Origin: Tricholoma matsutake
Taxonomy: Eukaryota > Basidiomycota > Agaricomycetes > Agaricales > Tricholomataceae
Direction: 5' to 3'
NCBI GenBank assembly: GCA_026075535.2
Contig: AP026541.1
Coordinates: forward strand, 1,860,001-1,924,000
DNA: 64,000 nucleotides
The first letter of the stretch is position 1, and each line of letters begins with the position of its first letter. The translations under genes were made by a program, and so were the position numbers. Below, piece by piece: positions 42,633 to 55,000 of this stretch. Below the pieces are notes generated by a model. The model made no database searches and had not been told where the DNA came from. It was given only the letters and a program-made list of their open reading frames with translations.

Positions 42633-43072
42633 TGTAAGGGGAGTAGGGGGTGCCCTGTGTGTTTCTCCTATTTTTTACATTTGTCTCATATTTTTCCTCA
42701 CTTTATTTCCTTCTATTCTTCATTCTCTAGGATTTTTCCTTATTCTATTACTAATTTTCCTTTCTATCACATTTGTGCATGTTGACAGTTTTATATTTAG
42801 AGGTGGAGTACCCTTTCTGACATCTACCCCTTGGTATGATGTCATTTGGCGGCCTTGATCTGCCTATCTCTGCCTGTTCTATTTTTAGGTTATTATTTGA
42901 TTTTTGCAGCCTTCACATATACTGGGCATTGGCAAAGGGGTCCTTAGAGTTTTCTCTTCAGATTTCCCTTTGCTAGGTGCACCTCCAATCCCTGTAATAT
43001 GTACTATAATTTTAACTTTGGATTTCCCTTTGCTAGTCCATTAATTAAGTGGCCTCTAAGGTTGCCCTTATA
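42633..43072 (+). repeat. 5' LTR of gypsy copy B/C
   Basis: 440 bp from TGTAAGGGGAGTAGGG to GGTTGCCCTTATA. Same family as copy A but with a CATTAATTAAGTGGCCTC segment that A lacks. The LTR at 48674-49053 shares this segment, so the two probably belong to one insertion. The left flank is CTATC. Confidence 0.9.
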
Positions 43073-43255
43073 GTAGAAAACTCTCTCCTAAGGCCTGAAA
43101 TCATGAATGCACTGCCCAAGATAGGCAGATATGGAGTGGATGACACTTCCTAAAGCTCCATTGACTCCCTACACACTGTTCCCGACAGTCCTGCCTTCAG
43201 TGTGCCACCATTTTCACTTCCTAGTGCCATGGACACATCGGAATGCCTCGACACA
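43073..43255 (+). pseudogene. Leader and gag start of gypsy copy B/C
   Basis: The leader (TAGAAAACTCTCTCCTAAGG) and the gag start ATG near 43229 (MDTSECLDT) align with copy A. It stops at TCGACACA (43248-43255), where an hAT element inserted. The next gag codons continue on the minus strand from 55271 downward. Confidence 0.75.
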
Positions 43256-43562
43256 TAGTGTTTAAAGGTCTGGTTTGGTCCGGTTTTTTTTCCATTTTGG
43301 AAGAGAACCGGAACTGGAACCAGTTCAATGATATTTAAAAAGTATATAAAACCGGACCAAACTGCACAAAACCAGTTTTGTGCAGTTTTGTGCAGTCTGA
43401 CAACCAGTTGTAGCCAGTTTCTCAAAGACTGACTCAACATCAGTCTAAACTGACTCGAGTCGACATTAATATACATAATAATACTACTATAAACTAGAAT
43501 AAAAACCCCTCACAGGCAGGTGCCTGTGAGCAGGTATGTAGATACTAAATAAAACAACCCGC
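43256..43562. mobile_element. hAT-like element, copy 6, left part
   Basis: It begins TAGTGTTTAAAGGTCTGG after the target site TCGACACA. It holds a perfect 10-bp hairpin CTCACAGGCA/TGCCTGTGAG (43509-43530). It is cut at 43563 by an LTR. Its partner end is at 55272, in the opposite orientation. Confidence 0.8.
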
Positions 43563-44758
43563 TGATGATGCTCAACCCTGGAAAACCACCAAAACAGCCA
43601 ATGAGGCAACTGATGATATTTGCACGAGTCAGAGGAAGGGTGCAAGACGTTCTGAATGTTTGTGGTCCAACCTATGGGAGGACAACTAGTTGGTACTAGT
43701 CGCAAAGGTAGTTCTATAAGTGATGAAGGTGTTTGATGCAGTCCAATAGGGTATTGATCGATATCGAGGACAATTGACAAGATCGACAGCAAACAAGTCT
43801 TATTGTCCATGGTCAAAGTGTGAATTCCAAGGACCTTTCGATAGGTCGATAGTATACAAAGGCTATAGCCGATGGCTAGGACATGTTGGAATGGTTGCTA
43901 GTGCTAACGACAAGGGGATTGAAGGAAGATTGAGGACGCAATGATCACAGAGGTTTCTCGTCAATCAAGAAAACTTGTAGAGAGTTAGATTGTTTTTAGA
44001 AGATTGATCAGATACTTAGAACTGTATACGAGACGATAGGTGAAGACGATTTCTTGTTATTTCCAAGTAGATACTACAGAGTTTTATATGTTTTAAAAGA
44101 AACTTCCTAAAATGGTATAAGAAACATGTGTAAAACATGAGGCAAAAGATATGAGTTAAGGCACAAGGCCAAAAAGGAGACTGGAATCCAAACAAGAAAG
44201 AGATATATCATATGGTGAAGGAGTAATAAAGGGAAAGAACTAAAAAGAGACTGTCCAAGGTGTATAAACTGTGCTAAGTCTTGCAATAATCTGTCCAGCG
44301 GGTTCTGTACATGATAGGGAGTTGGAACGAGGCTGACCTACTATCAGCAGGTTTGAGCACGAGTTGGAATACTTCCTAGCACATGGTCTTCCACCATTTA
44401 GATAACAAATGCAGTGCCTGATGTTGCTCATAGTCTCTCAATATCGATTGATAACGCTCGACGATGGTTGACCACGGTCGACAATGTTTGATCACAGTCG
44501 CAGTTTGTTTGACATTGATCAGGGATGTTTGATGGTCATTTAGAGGGATCTTAGGGGCTTTCGAGGTAGTCCTAAGGTTGTGCGATGTGGTTTCTCAGTA
44601 TGATCAATGTCGCTGGTGATGTTTCGATGTGGTCAATATGATATTGCGATTGATAGATTGGGTTGCGCTGCGTCTGGGACCTCATAGGAGTTAGCTGATG
44701 TGATTAGAATGTGGTTAGAATGGTGTATCGGCCTTTGAGCTGAGGAGACAACCTATCA
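43563..44758 (-). repeat. LTR of retroelement D (3' LTR, minus)
   Basis: 1196 bp, starting (minus) TGATAGGTTGTCTCCTCAGC and ending GAGCATCATCA. It is the same length as the LTR at 56371-57566 and similar throughout, but inverted. Upstream of its start on minus is the polypurine tract AAGGGGGAGGA (44759-44770), so this is a 3' LTR. Confidence 0.85.
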
Positions 44759-44906
44759 TCCTCCCCCTTACTGAAATTCTGACCGTCCCAGTCAGTCAAG
44801 CCAAAGTAACCAGGTCATGTGACATTGTTGATTGTTGATTTAAGATGCATCGTGGTTTGAACTTCTCTCTTTCCATTCGATCTCTTTCATCAACCTCCTT
44901 GACAAC

Positions 44907-45727
44907 ATGTCCATCCTCGGTGAGCTCGCTCTTCCTATCCTCGACCAAGCGAAATTGATGCCCGAGGCTGGCAAAGCCAAAGAACTCGACTTCGAGGTGT
45001 GGGGTCATGAGTTTTGTGAGAAAATGGTATGTCTTTTCCTTTTTCTTCATTTATCTGCTTCCTGACTTTGTTGATAGGCTGAATACGACAATCTCATCAG
45101 ATCATTCGATGCATGTGACGACCGTGTGCAGGCAAGGATTGGGTTTTGTGGGGTGGGAAGTATCTTTTCGAGAAGTATACGAGGACAATTGAGGAAGAGA
45201 GGCGGAAGGAGGAAGAGCGAATTGCTCAGCAAGTGGCCGTTGAGGCCAAAGCAAAGAGAATCGAGGAGCGACAGGACACGCTGGTCGAGGCATGTCGAGC
45301 ATTCTTGGCCAAGGTTCATGCCAAATCAGTTTCGAAGGATGAGTTCTGGGATTGTACCGCTGCACTCGAGGTCATGCGCCTCTCGATCAATCAAGACAAG
45401 GCTGCAGAAGAAGAAACTCTGGTCGATGACCTACCAGTCATTGAGCAGATCGTTGAGAAGAAAAAGGCCAATGAGTTGGACAAGGAGGAGGAGGGTGAGG
45501 ATGAGCTGGATGAGGAACCCATGGTCCCAAAGCGGGTGCGGCTAGAGGAAGGTGACTTGATCACCTTCCATGGGCCAGTAAGTCCTCATTTTCTTTCGAT
45601 ATCATTCAGACTAATCAGGCTTTTGATATTGCTTTAGTGTGATCGTTGCATGGGACTGAGGACTTCTCAGGAATGTATTGTCGAGGAGGGCACCCCAAAG
45701 TGCAAGAGATGCACTCAGGGGCTGTAG
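44907..45727 (+). pseudogene. Cys-cluster protein, antisense to retroelement D, frameshifted
   Basis: Proposed exons: 44907-45026 (MSILGELALPILDQAKLMPE, then FEVWGHEFCEKM), a GTATGT...GATAG intron, 45078 onward, then 45146-45577 (YLFEKYTRTIEEERRKEEER, a long charged coiled coil with an acidic stretch), a phase-0 intron 45578-45637, and 45638-45727 with CDRCMGLRTSQECIVEEGTP followed by KCKRCTQGL and TAG. The final exon has a C-X2-C...C...C-X2-C pattern that could bind zinc. Between 45126 and 45160 three frames are needed in turn (ARIGF, GFVGW, GKYLFEKY), so small indels probably break it. I recall similar genes as repeated families in agaricomycetes, function unknown. Confidence 0.5.
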
Positions 45728-46030
45728 GGGTGCTACTGGGAGGGAGTGTTGAGGCAAGGACTCTGATGAGGTGAGTCGAGGAAAAAGGTGAGCTCCAAGT
45801 GAGCTACAAAGGGTACTGTGGAGTCGACAGAGGTGTCGACTCCATCGAGGAACTCATGAACATTGCCTTTTTCAGGACACTTCAATTGGAGGAACTTGGA
45901 ACACAGTTCTGTCTGTGCAAATGTTCCTTTCTCTGAATACTCTGCAACAATAGCATCCCAACAATCCTTCACAAGAGTGTGGCTGTGCATGAGGATTAAT
46001 GCTGAGTCAGGAATCTTCTGCATGAGGAGT

Positions 46031-46877
46031 CAAGCACCATAGGATGTTTGCTTAAGTAACCTTAGATGTAGATGAACGGCTTGCTTAAGTATAAGTCAGC
46101 TTAAGCACCATATCTCCTTAAGCTCATTAAGCCCTTTGAACAATGCTTAATCCACATAAACTTTGAATCAAACTCAGACTTAGTCATCAATTTAGTTCAT
46201 CAATTTAGTCAGGTGTTCAAAGTTCAAAATTCACCACATTATGTTAAACACTGGTTATGCTGCTACTGCCTGCACCATAGAAGTCCACATAATATAGAAT
46301 GAAGCAATTTGAGGCCCTAATATATGGTTTCCAAAGGGTGGAAGTGTCAGTAGAGACATATTTATATTATTGTTATTTGTTTGGCACCTTAATTGGGTGC
46401 TTAAGCTGTGCTTGTTTATAAGCTGGCTCATGGACTGCTTAAGATGCTTATTGAGTGCTCAGTGCTTAAGCACATTAAGTAGTCCTATCCCTGTTTTGAG
46501 ATTGGAGGTGCTTGAGCAGGAAGGGTGCTCAAGCTTGGTGGGTCTGCTTGAGTGGGGAGCTTGCTTGAGCAGAGAGCATGCTTGAGCAAGGTGGGTGCTT
46601 GAGCAGGAGGGTGCTTGAGCAGGGAGTGGGGATAGTGCTTGAGCAGAAGGATGCTTGAGTGGGGAGGGTGCTTGAGTGGGGAGGGTGCTTGAGTGGGGAG
46701 GGTGCTTGAGCAGGGAGGGTGCTTTAGCAGCATGGTTGAGACAGGACATGAGCTCAGGGTGTTCAATTATTGTTTCTGTGCATACAATATTATAGGCAAT
46801 ATGTGCTTAAGCTGACTTATACTTAAGCAAGCTGTGCACCTACATCTTAGGTTGCTTAAGCAAACCCCCTATAGATT
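46031..46877. mobile_element. Mutator-like (MULE) MITE
   Basis: About 75 bp of terminal inverted repeat. The left end includes GATGTTTGCTTAAGTAACC and GGCTTGCTTAAGTATAAGTC; the right end is the inverse (GACTTATACTTAAGCAAGC, GGTTGCTTAAGCAAAC). The target duplication CATGAGGAGT is exact and 10 bp long (46021-46030 and 46878-46887). Long ends and a 9-10-bp duplication are typical of MULEs. It has no transposase; the middle holds a GTGCTTGAGCAGGGAGG minisatellite (46500-46735). Confidence 0.85.
46500..46735. repeat. 18-bp minisatellite GGTGCTTGAGTGGGGAG
   Basis: About a dozen imperfect 16-20-bp units inside the MULE-like MITE. Minus-strand frames through it read as Ser/Pro/Gln-rich (QAPSPLKHP) and are not genes. 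Confidence 0.8.
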
Positions 46878-47149
46878 CATGAGGAGTGACTTCGCAGTGC
46901 ACTCATTCTTGTTCCAAAGAGCGAGGGCCTCCATCTCAGCAGTGGTGGCTGGAGAACTGACAATGGGACAAATGGCAGTACCATCAAAATGGCCCCAAAA
47001 GCCCTTCGCATCAAGTGCATCATGGAAATAAAGCTTGAAGTTCAGGCCCATGGACTTGAGCTTGGGCACAGATGAAGGAAGAAGGTTGGTAGTGGTAAGA
47101 GCAGTGGACATAGTGACAAGGGTAGCAGGGAAGGCAGGGCCCAATAACC

Positions 47150-47640
47150 TGTAAGAATAGCTATACGAAACATGAGTTTACTCAGGGTTTGTGCACGAGA
47201 GCAGCAGCCAAACTACTGATGTATTCACCTATATGAAACATGAGTTTACTAGGTGAATGTCAAGTAAGTAATGAGAATAATAGTAAAGTAAGTATGGGGT
47301 ATTTACCTCAGTGTTTGCACATGAGAGTGAGAGCCAAATGACTGAGGTGCAAGTACAATAACTACATATGTTTTATCCTATGAGTGACCATGTGTAAAGG
47401 CACAGTAAAGGTAAATAGACTAAACAATTAAAAGTTTGTAACCAAGGAGAATTGGAAATAGAGAATGAACGTGATACTGATGCCACAAGATCTTTGGCCT
47501 GAAGCTCAGGCATAGTCAGCTTGGTATTCCAACAGTGGGGGCTATAAATTAAATCATTAGTTTTAAAAATAAAACAGTTGAAAAAGGAAAGAAAAAAAAA
47601 CCTATTCAAGGAGGTGATTACCTATTCAAGGAGGTGATTA
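47150..47640. repeat. Gene-poor region with direct repeats
   Basis: ACGAAACATGAGTTTACT and ATGAAACATGAGTTTACT are about 60 bases apart (47167 and 47232). A perfect 20-bp unit (CCTATTCAAGGAGGTGATTA) occurs at 47601 and 47621 with a third, variant unit at 47641. It lies upstream of the copia gag fragment on minus, so leader or LTR sequence is possible. No gene is seen. Confidence 0.5.
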
Positions 47641-48189
47641 CCCATTCAAGGAGGTGTTGTTGTTAGTGGCCCAGTTGTGTTGCCGCTGGTGTTGTTGCTG
47701 GTGCCAGTGTCCACTTTGCACCCATCCTCTCGCATTGGTGGTGTCTGGCCCATACTAGTTGTTGTCGCCATTGCTCCATGGTGGTGTTGGGATCATTGGT
47801 GGGTTTGTTGGTGGTGGTGCCATTGTACTCATCAATATCATAAACATAATCTGTAAAAAAGAACACAAAAAACAAGGGGGCTTGGGAGCCCATCCAACCA
47901 CCTCACGAGCAGTTGTGTGGGGGGTGTGGTGTGTCATCACAGTCTCCTCTCCCTGCACTAACCTGCAAACCACCCTACAAGCGGATGCTTGTAGGCATGG
48001 GGCAGGTGTCGTGGCCTTTTTCATCTCCCCCTCATTTCCTCACCCATGCATCCACCCTGTGAGCAGATGCTCGCAGTGGTGGTGGTGGTGGGGGTGGTCC
48101 CCATCCCCCATTATCTCCCCTCTCATCTCCCCTCCCCATCATCATTCCATCCACCAACCACCCCATGAGCAGCTGCTTGTGAGGCTGGA
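47641..48189. repeat. Hairpin array (inverted type)
   Basis: GTTGTTG/TGGTGG-rich sequence with hairpins CTACAAGC/GCTTGTAG (47975-47994, perfect), CTGTGAGC/GCTCGCAG (48057-48076, one G-T pair) and a weaker CATGAGC/GCTTGTG near 48164-48180. No hAT termini flank it. It abuts the copia fragment at 48190. Confidence 0.55.
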
Positions 48190-48673
48190 ACCACACATTT
48201 ATGAAGGCTGTGGATGGGATGACACCCTATGAGGCTGCTTTTGGAAAGAAACCAGACCTCAGTCAGATATGTGAGTGGGGCAAGAAAGTCTGGGTGCAGA
48301 TTGAGGGTAGAGATAAGCTTGGTGGATGTTTCAGAGAAGGTCAATGGTTTTGCATTGATGAAATGAGTAATGGTTGTCAACTGTACTGGCCAGATAAGTG
48401 AACTGTGACCATGGAGCATAATGTCTACTTTGACAAAACACAGGCATCAGTGGAATGTCTCAAGGGGGAGGATTGGGACTTTGTCCAGTCATCCCCTGAC
48501 TCACATACCTCAGCACCATCAACCTTGAACATCACATCACCTGTTTCTGCATCCACAGCTCTACCTCATGTACCAGCTCAGCCTGAAGAACCTCCCGAAG
48601 ATGATCTACCATCCAGGCATTGACAAAAGCCTAGCCAATGTGTCCAAGACATCCTTTCTGGGCGCAGAGTCAG
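48190..48673 (+). pseudogene. Copia integrase C-terminal fragment
   Basis: The plus strand reads MTPYEAAFGKKPDLSQICEW, WVQIEGRDKLGG and YWPDK, then TGA 48399-48401 in place of an expected arginine codon. It continues TVTMEHNVYFDKTQ, a Ser/Pro/Thr-rich spacer, and (shifted frame) KPSQCVQDILSGRRVS. This is the integrase tail and the linker before reverse transcriptase of a Ty1/copia Pol. It is cut at 48674 by a gypsy LTR. Confidence 0.75.
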
Positions 48674-49053
48674 TATAAGGGCAACCTTAGAGGCCACTTA
48701 ATTAATGGACTAGCAAAGGGAAATCCAAAGAGAAAACTCTAAGGACCCCTTTGCCAATGCCCAGTATATGTGAAGACTGCAAAAATCAAATAATAACCTA
48801 AAAATAGAAAAGGCAGAGATAGGCAGATCAAGGCTGCCAAATGACATCATACCAAGGGGTAGATGTCAGAAAGGGTACTCCACCTCTAAATATAAAACTG
48901 TCAACATGCACAAATGTGATAGAAAGGAAAATTAGTAATAAAATGAGGAAAAATCATAGAAAATGAAAACTAGAAGGAAATGAAGTGAGGAAAAATATAG
49001 GACAAGCATAAAAAATAGGAGAAACACACGGGACACCCCCTAGTCCCCTTACA
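48674..49053 (-). repeat. 3' LTR of gypsy copy B/C
   Basis: 380 bp on minus from TGTAAGGGGACTAGGG to CCCTTATA. It keeps the CATTAATTAAGTGGCCTC segment of the LTR at 42633 but lost about 60 bp between two GGATTTCCCTTTGCTAG repeats. The polypurine tract (GAGAGGGGGGTGA on minus) lies at 49054-49066. The outer flank is CTGAC (minus), which differs from CTATC at the 5' LTR. Confidence 0.9.
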
Positions 49054-49066
49054 TCACCCCCCTCTC

Positions 49067-52000
49067 TAAGATGCATTACCCCAATGCATTCAAAATCACA
49101 TATGACCAAAGTCAGTGACTTGAATGCGACACGGTGCAGCAGTGTGCCGTTGGTGGAATTCCTTGACTAACCAAGGAGTGTTCACATCGGACTCCTTGAC
49201 CCATGAGTTCTCCTCATACCCATAACCCTTCCAGTGCACCAAATACTAGAGTTTTTCTTGATACAACCAGCTGTCCAAGATCAACTCGACTTTGTACTGG
49301 GGTTCTCCCTCAATCACTGTAGGCAGTGGTGGTGGACATGAATGGTGTCCTGGGAATGGATCTGGGGGAGTTGGAAGGAGTTTGATGACATGGAAGACTG
49401 GGTGGAGTCTGGACATGGAGGCTGGGAGGTGCAGTGCATTCCAACACACTTGACAATGGGGAAAGGTCCCAGGAAGCGATGAGTGAGTTTCTTGGATGGA
49501 CACGTGGTGGAGATGTCACTGGAGTCAAGATAAACTTGATCACCAACCTTGTACTAAGGGGCTGGAGAATGGCATTGATTGTAAAAGCATGCCATGTCAT
49601 CCTTTGCCTTTGCCTCCTCCAAGCTATCCCTCATGCATTCTGTGAACTCATTCACTGTCTCGATGTGTGAGGAAGTTTGGCAAGGTTCAAATCCCATGTG
49701 TGGATGCCATCCAGTGTCTAAGAGAAAAGGGGTTTGTTGAGTGGTGTGGCAGGGGAATTGCTCTGCTGGAAATCCGATGTCCTGGTGGTCACTGCACAAG
49801 AGGTGAGGTAAGTGGGAAAGGAGGAAAGTGAGGTGAAGATGGAGTGGACGAGCTGGGAGCTCATCAAAAGGAAATGGGCATGCAACCACACTCAGGGAAG
49901 TGGGCCCCGCAAGATGTGTTGAGAAAAAAGTGATAACATTGACTGAAAATGTGATCAACAAGATCATGTGCCTATATCGTCGAAAGTGAAGAATTGATGC
50001 ATCAAAGTGAAAATGGCTCGATGGTCTTTTGAAAGAGTGACAAAGTATACTAATCTACTGGTAATATAACTTGTGGTAATGAGAATTCAAGGGAACTGAA
50101 GAAAGTTGACTGAAAGACTTGTAACTTGAACACTTAGCTTGATTTCTACACCTTGGTGTGTAGAAAACTTGGGAAACCTTCATAAACTTGAGGGGAAAAC
50201 TTAAGGGGGACATAAAACAAGAGTCAAAGTAAGATACTCCATTTGAAAGGTGGGAGAACACCTATATACAAATCTGTACTTGCGATAATGAAAAATCTGA
50301 TCGTGTGCATTCTCTTGCGCTGACAGGACCAAACAACAAGAATGATGAACTAATTCAGAAGCAAGATTGTCAGTTTTGGGGAGTACTGATGTTCTTCAAG
50401 ATAAGGGTGGTGTTTGTACGGTAAGTGATGTTGATATGGCATTGTCAAGTCCTCGTCTTGAGGTTTCTTGGGCTGGGAATGACTCAGGGAAAGGTTCATT
50501 TTCAAGGCTCTCTATTTGCGGGATGTGACCTGTGCCCCCAGCAAGTGCAGAGAGCACTCAAATACAACCTCTCGACCCTACCATCCAGCGGATTGACCCT
50601 TTGATCTGGACAATGGCTAGCCATAGTGTATGAGAAAGGTCTGAAAGCCAGATCGTCACAAGAATGGATTGATTCCTTGTCAAGTAAAAGCTAAAAATAG
50701 AGTAATGAAAACCTGGAACCATTCCATCTTGTGGAAAGCAGAACTGTTGGCATGAAAGCCGAGGAAGCTCGGAGATGTGATGGGATACATGATTGACATG
50801 TCACGTGGAGAGATGTGGTTGGTGTGTCAAGAGGATTTGAATAACAAACTATAGGTAAGGCAAAAGGGATCAGTAATGCAAAGTATTGATGAAGACAAGG
50901 AAAGGGAATGGTATATGGTTGTCCAAGAGTTCCAGTACATGAAGGTGCAGCCTCCCATGAACAGGAAAGTTGGTGAGCAGGCCAACTAACCCATCCACAG
51001 TGGAAGCATGGACATGGTTGTTGTACCCAAACTCAGCCAAGGGGAGAAGATTGTCCCAATTGTCCTGGCACTCATTGTTGAAGATGCAGATGTACTGCTC
51101 CAGTTGCTGGTTGACTCACTCAGTCTGGCCATCAGTTTGTGGGTGATAGGCAGTTAAAGCAAGGAGTTTGATCCCCAGAAGTCGCAAGTGAACTCTGCCA
51201 TGAACTGAGGGCCGCAGTCAGAAAGGAAGGTGCCAGGAAGTCCATGTAATTTCCACACATGGTGGAGATAGAGTTGGGCAGCATCAAGGGTGCTGACAGT
51301 GGTGTGAGTGGGAATAAAGTGAGTGCATTTCCCCACTGAATCAACTGTGCACATCACCACATCAAACCCATTTGACTCTGGCAACTCCACCACAAATTTG
51401 ACACTGACAACATCCCAATGACTCTCTGGAACAGGAAGAGGGTGTAGCTTGCCAATGGGTTTGCGACGAGTAATCTTGGTGCATAAGCAAAGGTCACAAG
51501 TATGACAATACTGACCAATGAGCCATGATATTTGTGGCCACCAATAATTCTGTGAGGTGAGCTCCAAGGTCTTCTAGCATCCAGGATGACCAGCAATCTG
51601 TGAGTCATGGTGTTGGGATATGATGCACTAGTGAAGGTCTGGGTCATTGGGGACATAGATGTGATTCCTGAAATACAACAAGTCCTCCTTTTCAGCCCAC
51701 TCTGCCACAAGCAAAGAAAGGGTGGATCCCTTCCTCAGTTCTTTAACAGCTCAGGCAACAACATCCTTGTGTAAACTGCTATGTTTTGTGCAACAAATGT
51801 TGCATAGGATGTCCCACTCCTTGCCCTGGTGTGCAATGCCTTCCAGTGCCCGAATGGTGAACAGGTCTGGCTGCAACAACACCATGTTTTGATTGTCATC
51901 GCTTCCATCCCATGGTCTGCACATCAGGACAGAACATTGGTCTTCCCCATGCTGTGACCCAGATGGTGGTGCAAGGAGAAGTCAAATCTGGATAGATATA

Positions 52001-55000
52001 GCGACCAACAAGCTTGACAATGATTCAATTTTTTGGCTGTCATAAAGTACTCAAGATTCTTGTGATCCGTCCAAATTTCCACCTTGTGTTGGGCACCCTC
52101 GAGGAAGTGTTGCCATTCCTTGAGCGCATGCATTACCGCCAACATCTCCTTGTCATGGATCTTGTAGTTTCACTCTACAGCACTAAGGCTTTTGGAGTAG
52201 AACACAACAGGATGCCACTTCTGGTCCTCCAGAGACTGCTGAGACAACATGGCACCCATTGCAAAGTCAGAACTGTTGGCTTCTACATGAAAAGGGCATG
52301 AATTGTCAGCAAAGGTAAGAATGAGAGTGAAAGTGACCATCTCCTTAAGCTTTTTGAATGCCTCCTGTTGTACATTATCCCACCTCCATGCCTCCTTTCC
52401 TGTCAAGTCAAACAGTGGTTGTGCATGATGTGATAAATCCTTGATAAAACACTGATAGAAATTGATGAAGCCCAGGAAAGACTGCACCTCTTTCTTGTTT
52501 GTGGGCATTGGCCAAGCTGTGACCCCATTCACCTTGATAGGATCCATCTCCACCTGACCCTCTGAGATAATCAGGCTGAGGTACTCAATCTTGGTCTTCT
52601 CAAACTCACACTTGTCCTGATGAAGGTAGAGTTTGTACTGTCGAAGTCATTCCAGGATGAGGCACATGATGTGACAGTGCTCTTCAACCATGTGAGGAGG
52701 TCATTGAGATAGATACAAACAATGCCTTCAAGGATGAGGTTGTGGAAGATGTTGTTCATCATGGTCTGAAAGGTGGCAGGACTATTAGTAAGGCCAAAGA
52801 ACATGACCAGCAGTTCAAAAGACCACAGTTGGTATGAAAGGCTGCCTTCTACTCATCTCCCTCCTTTATCCTCACATTATCGTAACCCCAACAAATGTTG
52901 AGCTTCTTGAAGTATCAGGCTCCATGGAGCTGGTTCACAAGTTTGGAGATGAGAGGTAATGTGTAGCAATTTTTGACTGTGATGTCGTTGAGCCTTCTGT
53001 AGTCTTGAACTGGTTGAAGTGAGCCATCCTTTTTCTTGACAAAGAAAAAGGGAGAGGCCATGGGTGACTTTGATGGTCAAATACATCCAGAGGCCAGGTG
53101 TTCATCGATGAACTGGTCAAGCTGTCACTGTTCTTCAGGAGAGAGAGGATAGACCTTGCAGGATGAAGGAGTTGCACTGGGGGTGAGTTCGATCGCATCA
53201 TTCCATGGCTTGCACACAGGGAGAGTTGAATGATTCCTTGGAGAACATGCCCCAAACTCATGGAGATGAGGAAGCAAGGAAGCAGTAGAGGATTTAGCAG
53301 CATTGTTTTTGTGGAAGGCCTCAGCAAGGTGTTGGGATATGTTCAATGTAGCACACACCTCATGTGATGGACGAATCACAGTGTAGAAGATCCAATCACC
53401 TTCCTCCACTTCCTCTGGCTCCTCCTCCTCATCATCTGAGTCTGGCATCAGATCATTAACCCCCTCTAACACCACCTCAGGCACAGGCAAGGGTCTGGCA
53501 TGACACTTCTGAGTGCATTGTGCTGAGGCCCTTTGTCTATGGTGTTCTTGTCTGGCTTCCATGAAACAAGTGTGACAGTGGGATGGACACTGGCTCATTG
53601 TAACCTCCCTGGTACACCAGTTGACCTCTGGGTTATGGTCTCAAAGCCATGGATAGCCCAAGATCACCTTCTGCCTTCCTAACTGAGTGACAGCAAAAAG
53701 GGCACACTCACTATGATCTTTGTAATGGAGGACCAGGGCTACAACCTCTCGGATGGCACCAGCTTCATTTGGGGACCCATCCACATTATAAACAGGTATT
53801 GGACATGAGAGTGAGCGAGTATTCAGGCAATGTTGTTGTGTGAGATGGGCATTGATGAAGAGACCAGTCGCACCAGAGTCCAGGAGCGCAGAGACACCAA
53901 GTATCTGTCCAGTGTCAGTAGTCTGTAGTTTGATTGCTAGGTTCAAGGAATGTGTAGAAGGAGTGGATGCAACAATATATTTGTGTGGTAGTTTGCGCTC
54001 CCATGATTTAATTCTGGGTGTGGGGTAGAGGGAGAGATAGGAAGAGCAGGTATGTCTTCAGCCAACTTTTAAGGGTCAGAGAGGGGAACAGTCATGGAGT
54101 TAGATTCATCCTCTGGGAATTCAACTGGCAAAACTTCAAAGTGGTTATGGACAGGCAGTGAGGGTGTATGACTCACTCATTGCGAATAGAAAATCCTGCT
54201 CCTCTACAACTTCTGACTTGATCTCCTCTGCAACCTGGTCCTTCGCTTCCTCAACATCTACAAGTGCCAACAGGTCCTGGAGGAGTTCATCTTGCCCCTC
54301 AGGGGTGAGCATGTGAATATCCTGATGATGGGGACATGCTCTGGCCTTGTGTCCAGTTTCCCCATAGCAGTAGCAGAGATCCAACCTATGCACACAGCTA
54401 CAGGCTGCATCAACATCCATTGGTACAGGGACATTGATGGCTGGTGTGGGAGTCTGATGGACAGGAATGGGGTTACACTGGGGGAGGGTTCAATTGAAGG
54501 TGTAGGGGGCATGAGTGGTAGTTGGAGCATGAAATGCAGTGTTAAACACCGCATTTGTGAGTCAGTTCTCATCACAGAGTGAAGCAGCTTCATACCAAGC
54601 ATAGATATCATCATCTACTGAATGCCCTTCCAGCATCTGTGCAATCTGGTCCTGAATCTCTTGATTGAGGCCCCATCAGAACTTCACCACAACTGGTAGC
54701 CCACTCCCATATCCTGCCATGTCCACCAAATCCTTAAACTCATCAATATAATCATCCACGGATCGATGTGCCTGATGGTAAGAGGATGACTCAAGATGTG
54801 TCAGTGCTTGGTGGCACTTGTTGAGGGGATAGAAGTGGCATACAAACTCTGCTCAAAAGTCACCCCAAGTGGAGAAAGGTAGAGAACAAAGCTCTTTAGT
54901 TTGGTGCAGAATATGGTCCACATAGAGATAGGTGCATTCAGATTTCATGTATGTGAAGGCCCAATAAATTTTTGCAGCATTGTTGATGAATTGATGCAAC

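Larger units (their letters stand above)
45733..47144 (-). pseudogene. Copia Gag fragment split by a MITE
   Basis: Minus strand: 47144-46878 encodes SMGLNFKLYFHDALDAKGFW, GHFDGTAICP and ECTAKSLL. 46030-45733 continues MQKIPDSALILMHSHTLVKD, YSEKGTFAQTEL and KGNVHEFLDG. Both are UBN2-type copia gag. The two parts join exactly if the element at 46031-46877 and one copy of the 10-bp duplication are removed. The remainder of the copia element is not attached, although a plus-strand integrase fragment lies at 48190. Confidence 0.75.

Noticed and set aside
43563..44758. Complete element D between the two 1196-bp LTRs
   Set aside because: The LTRs are inverted relative to each other, each has internal-type sequence on the side facing away from a shared body, and unrelated elements lie between.
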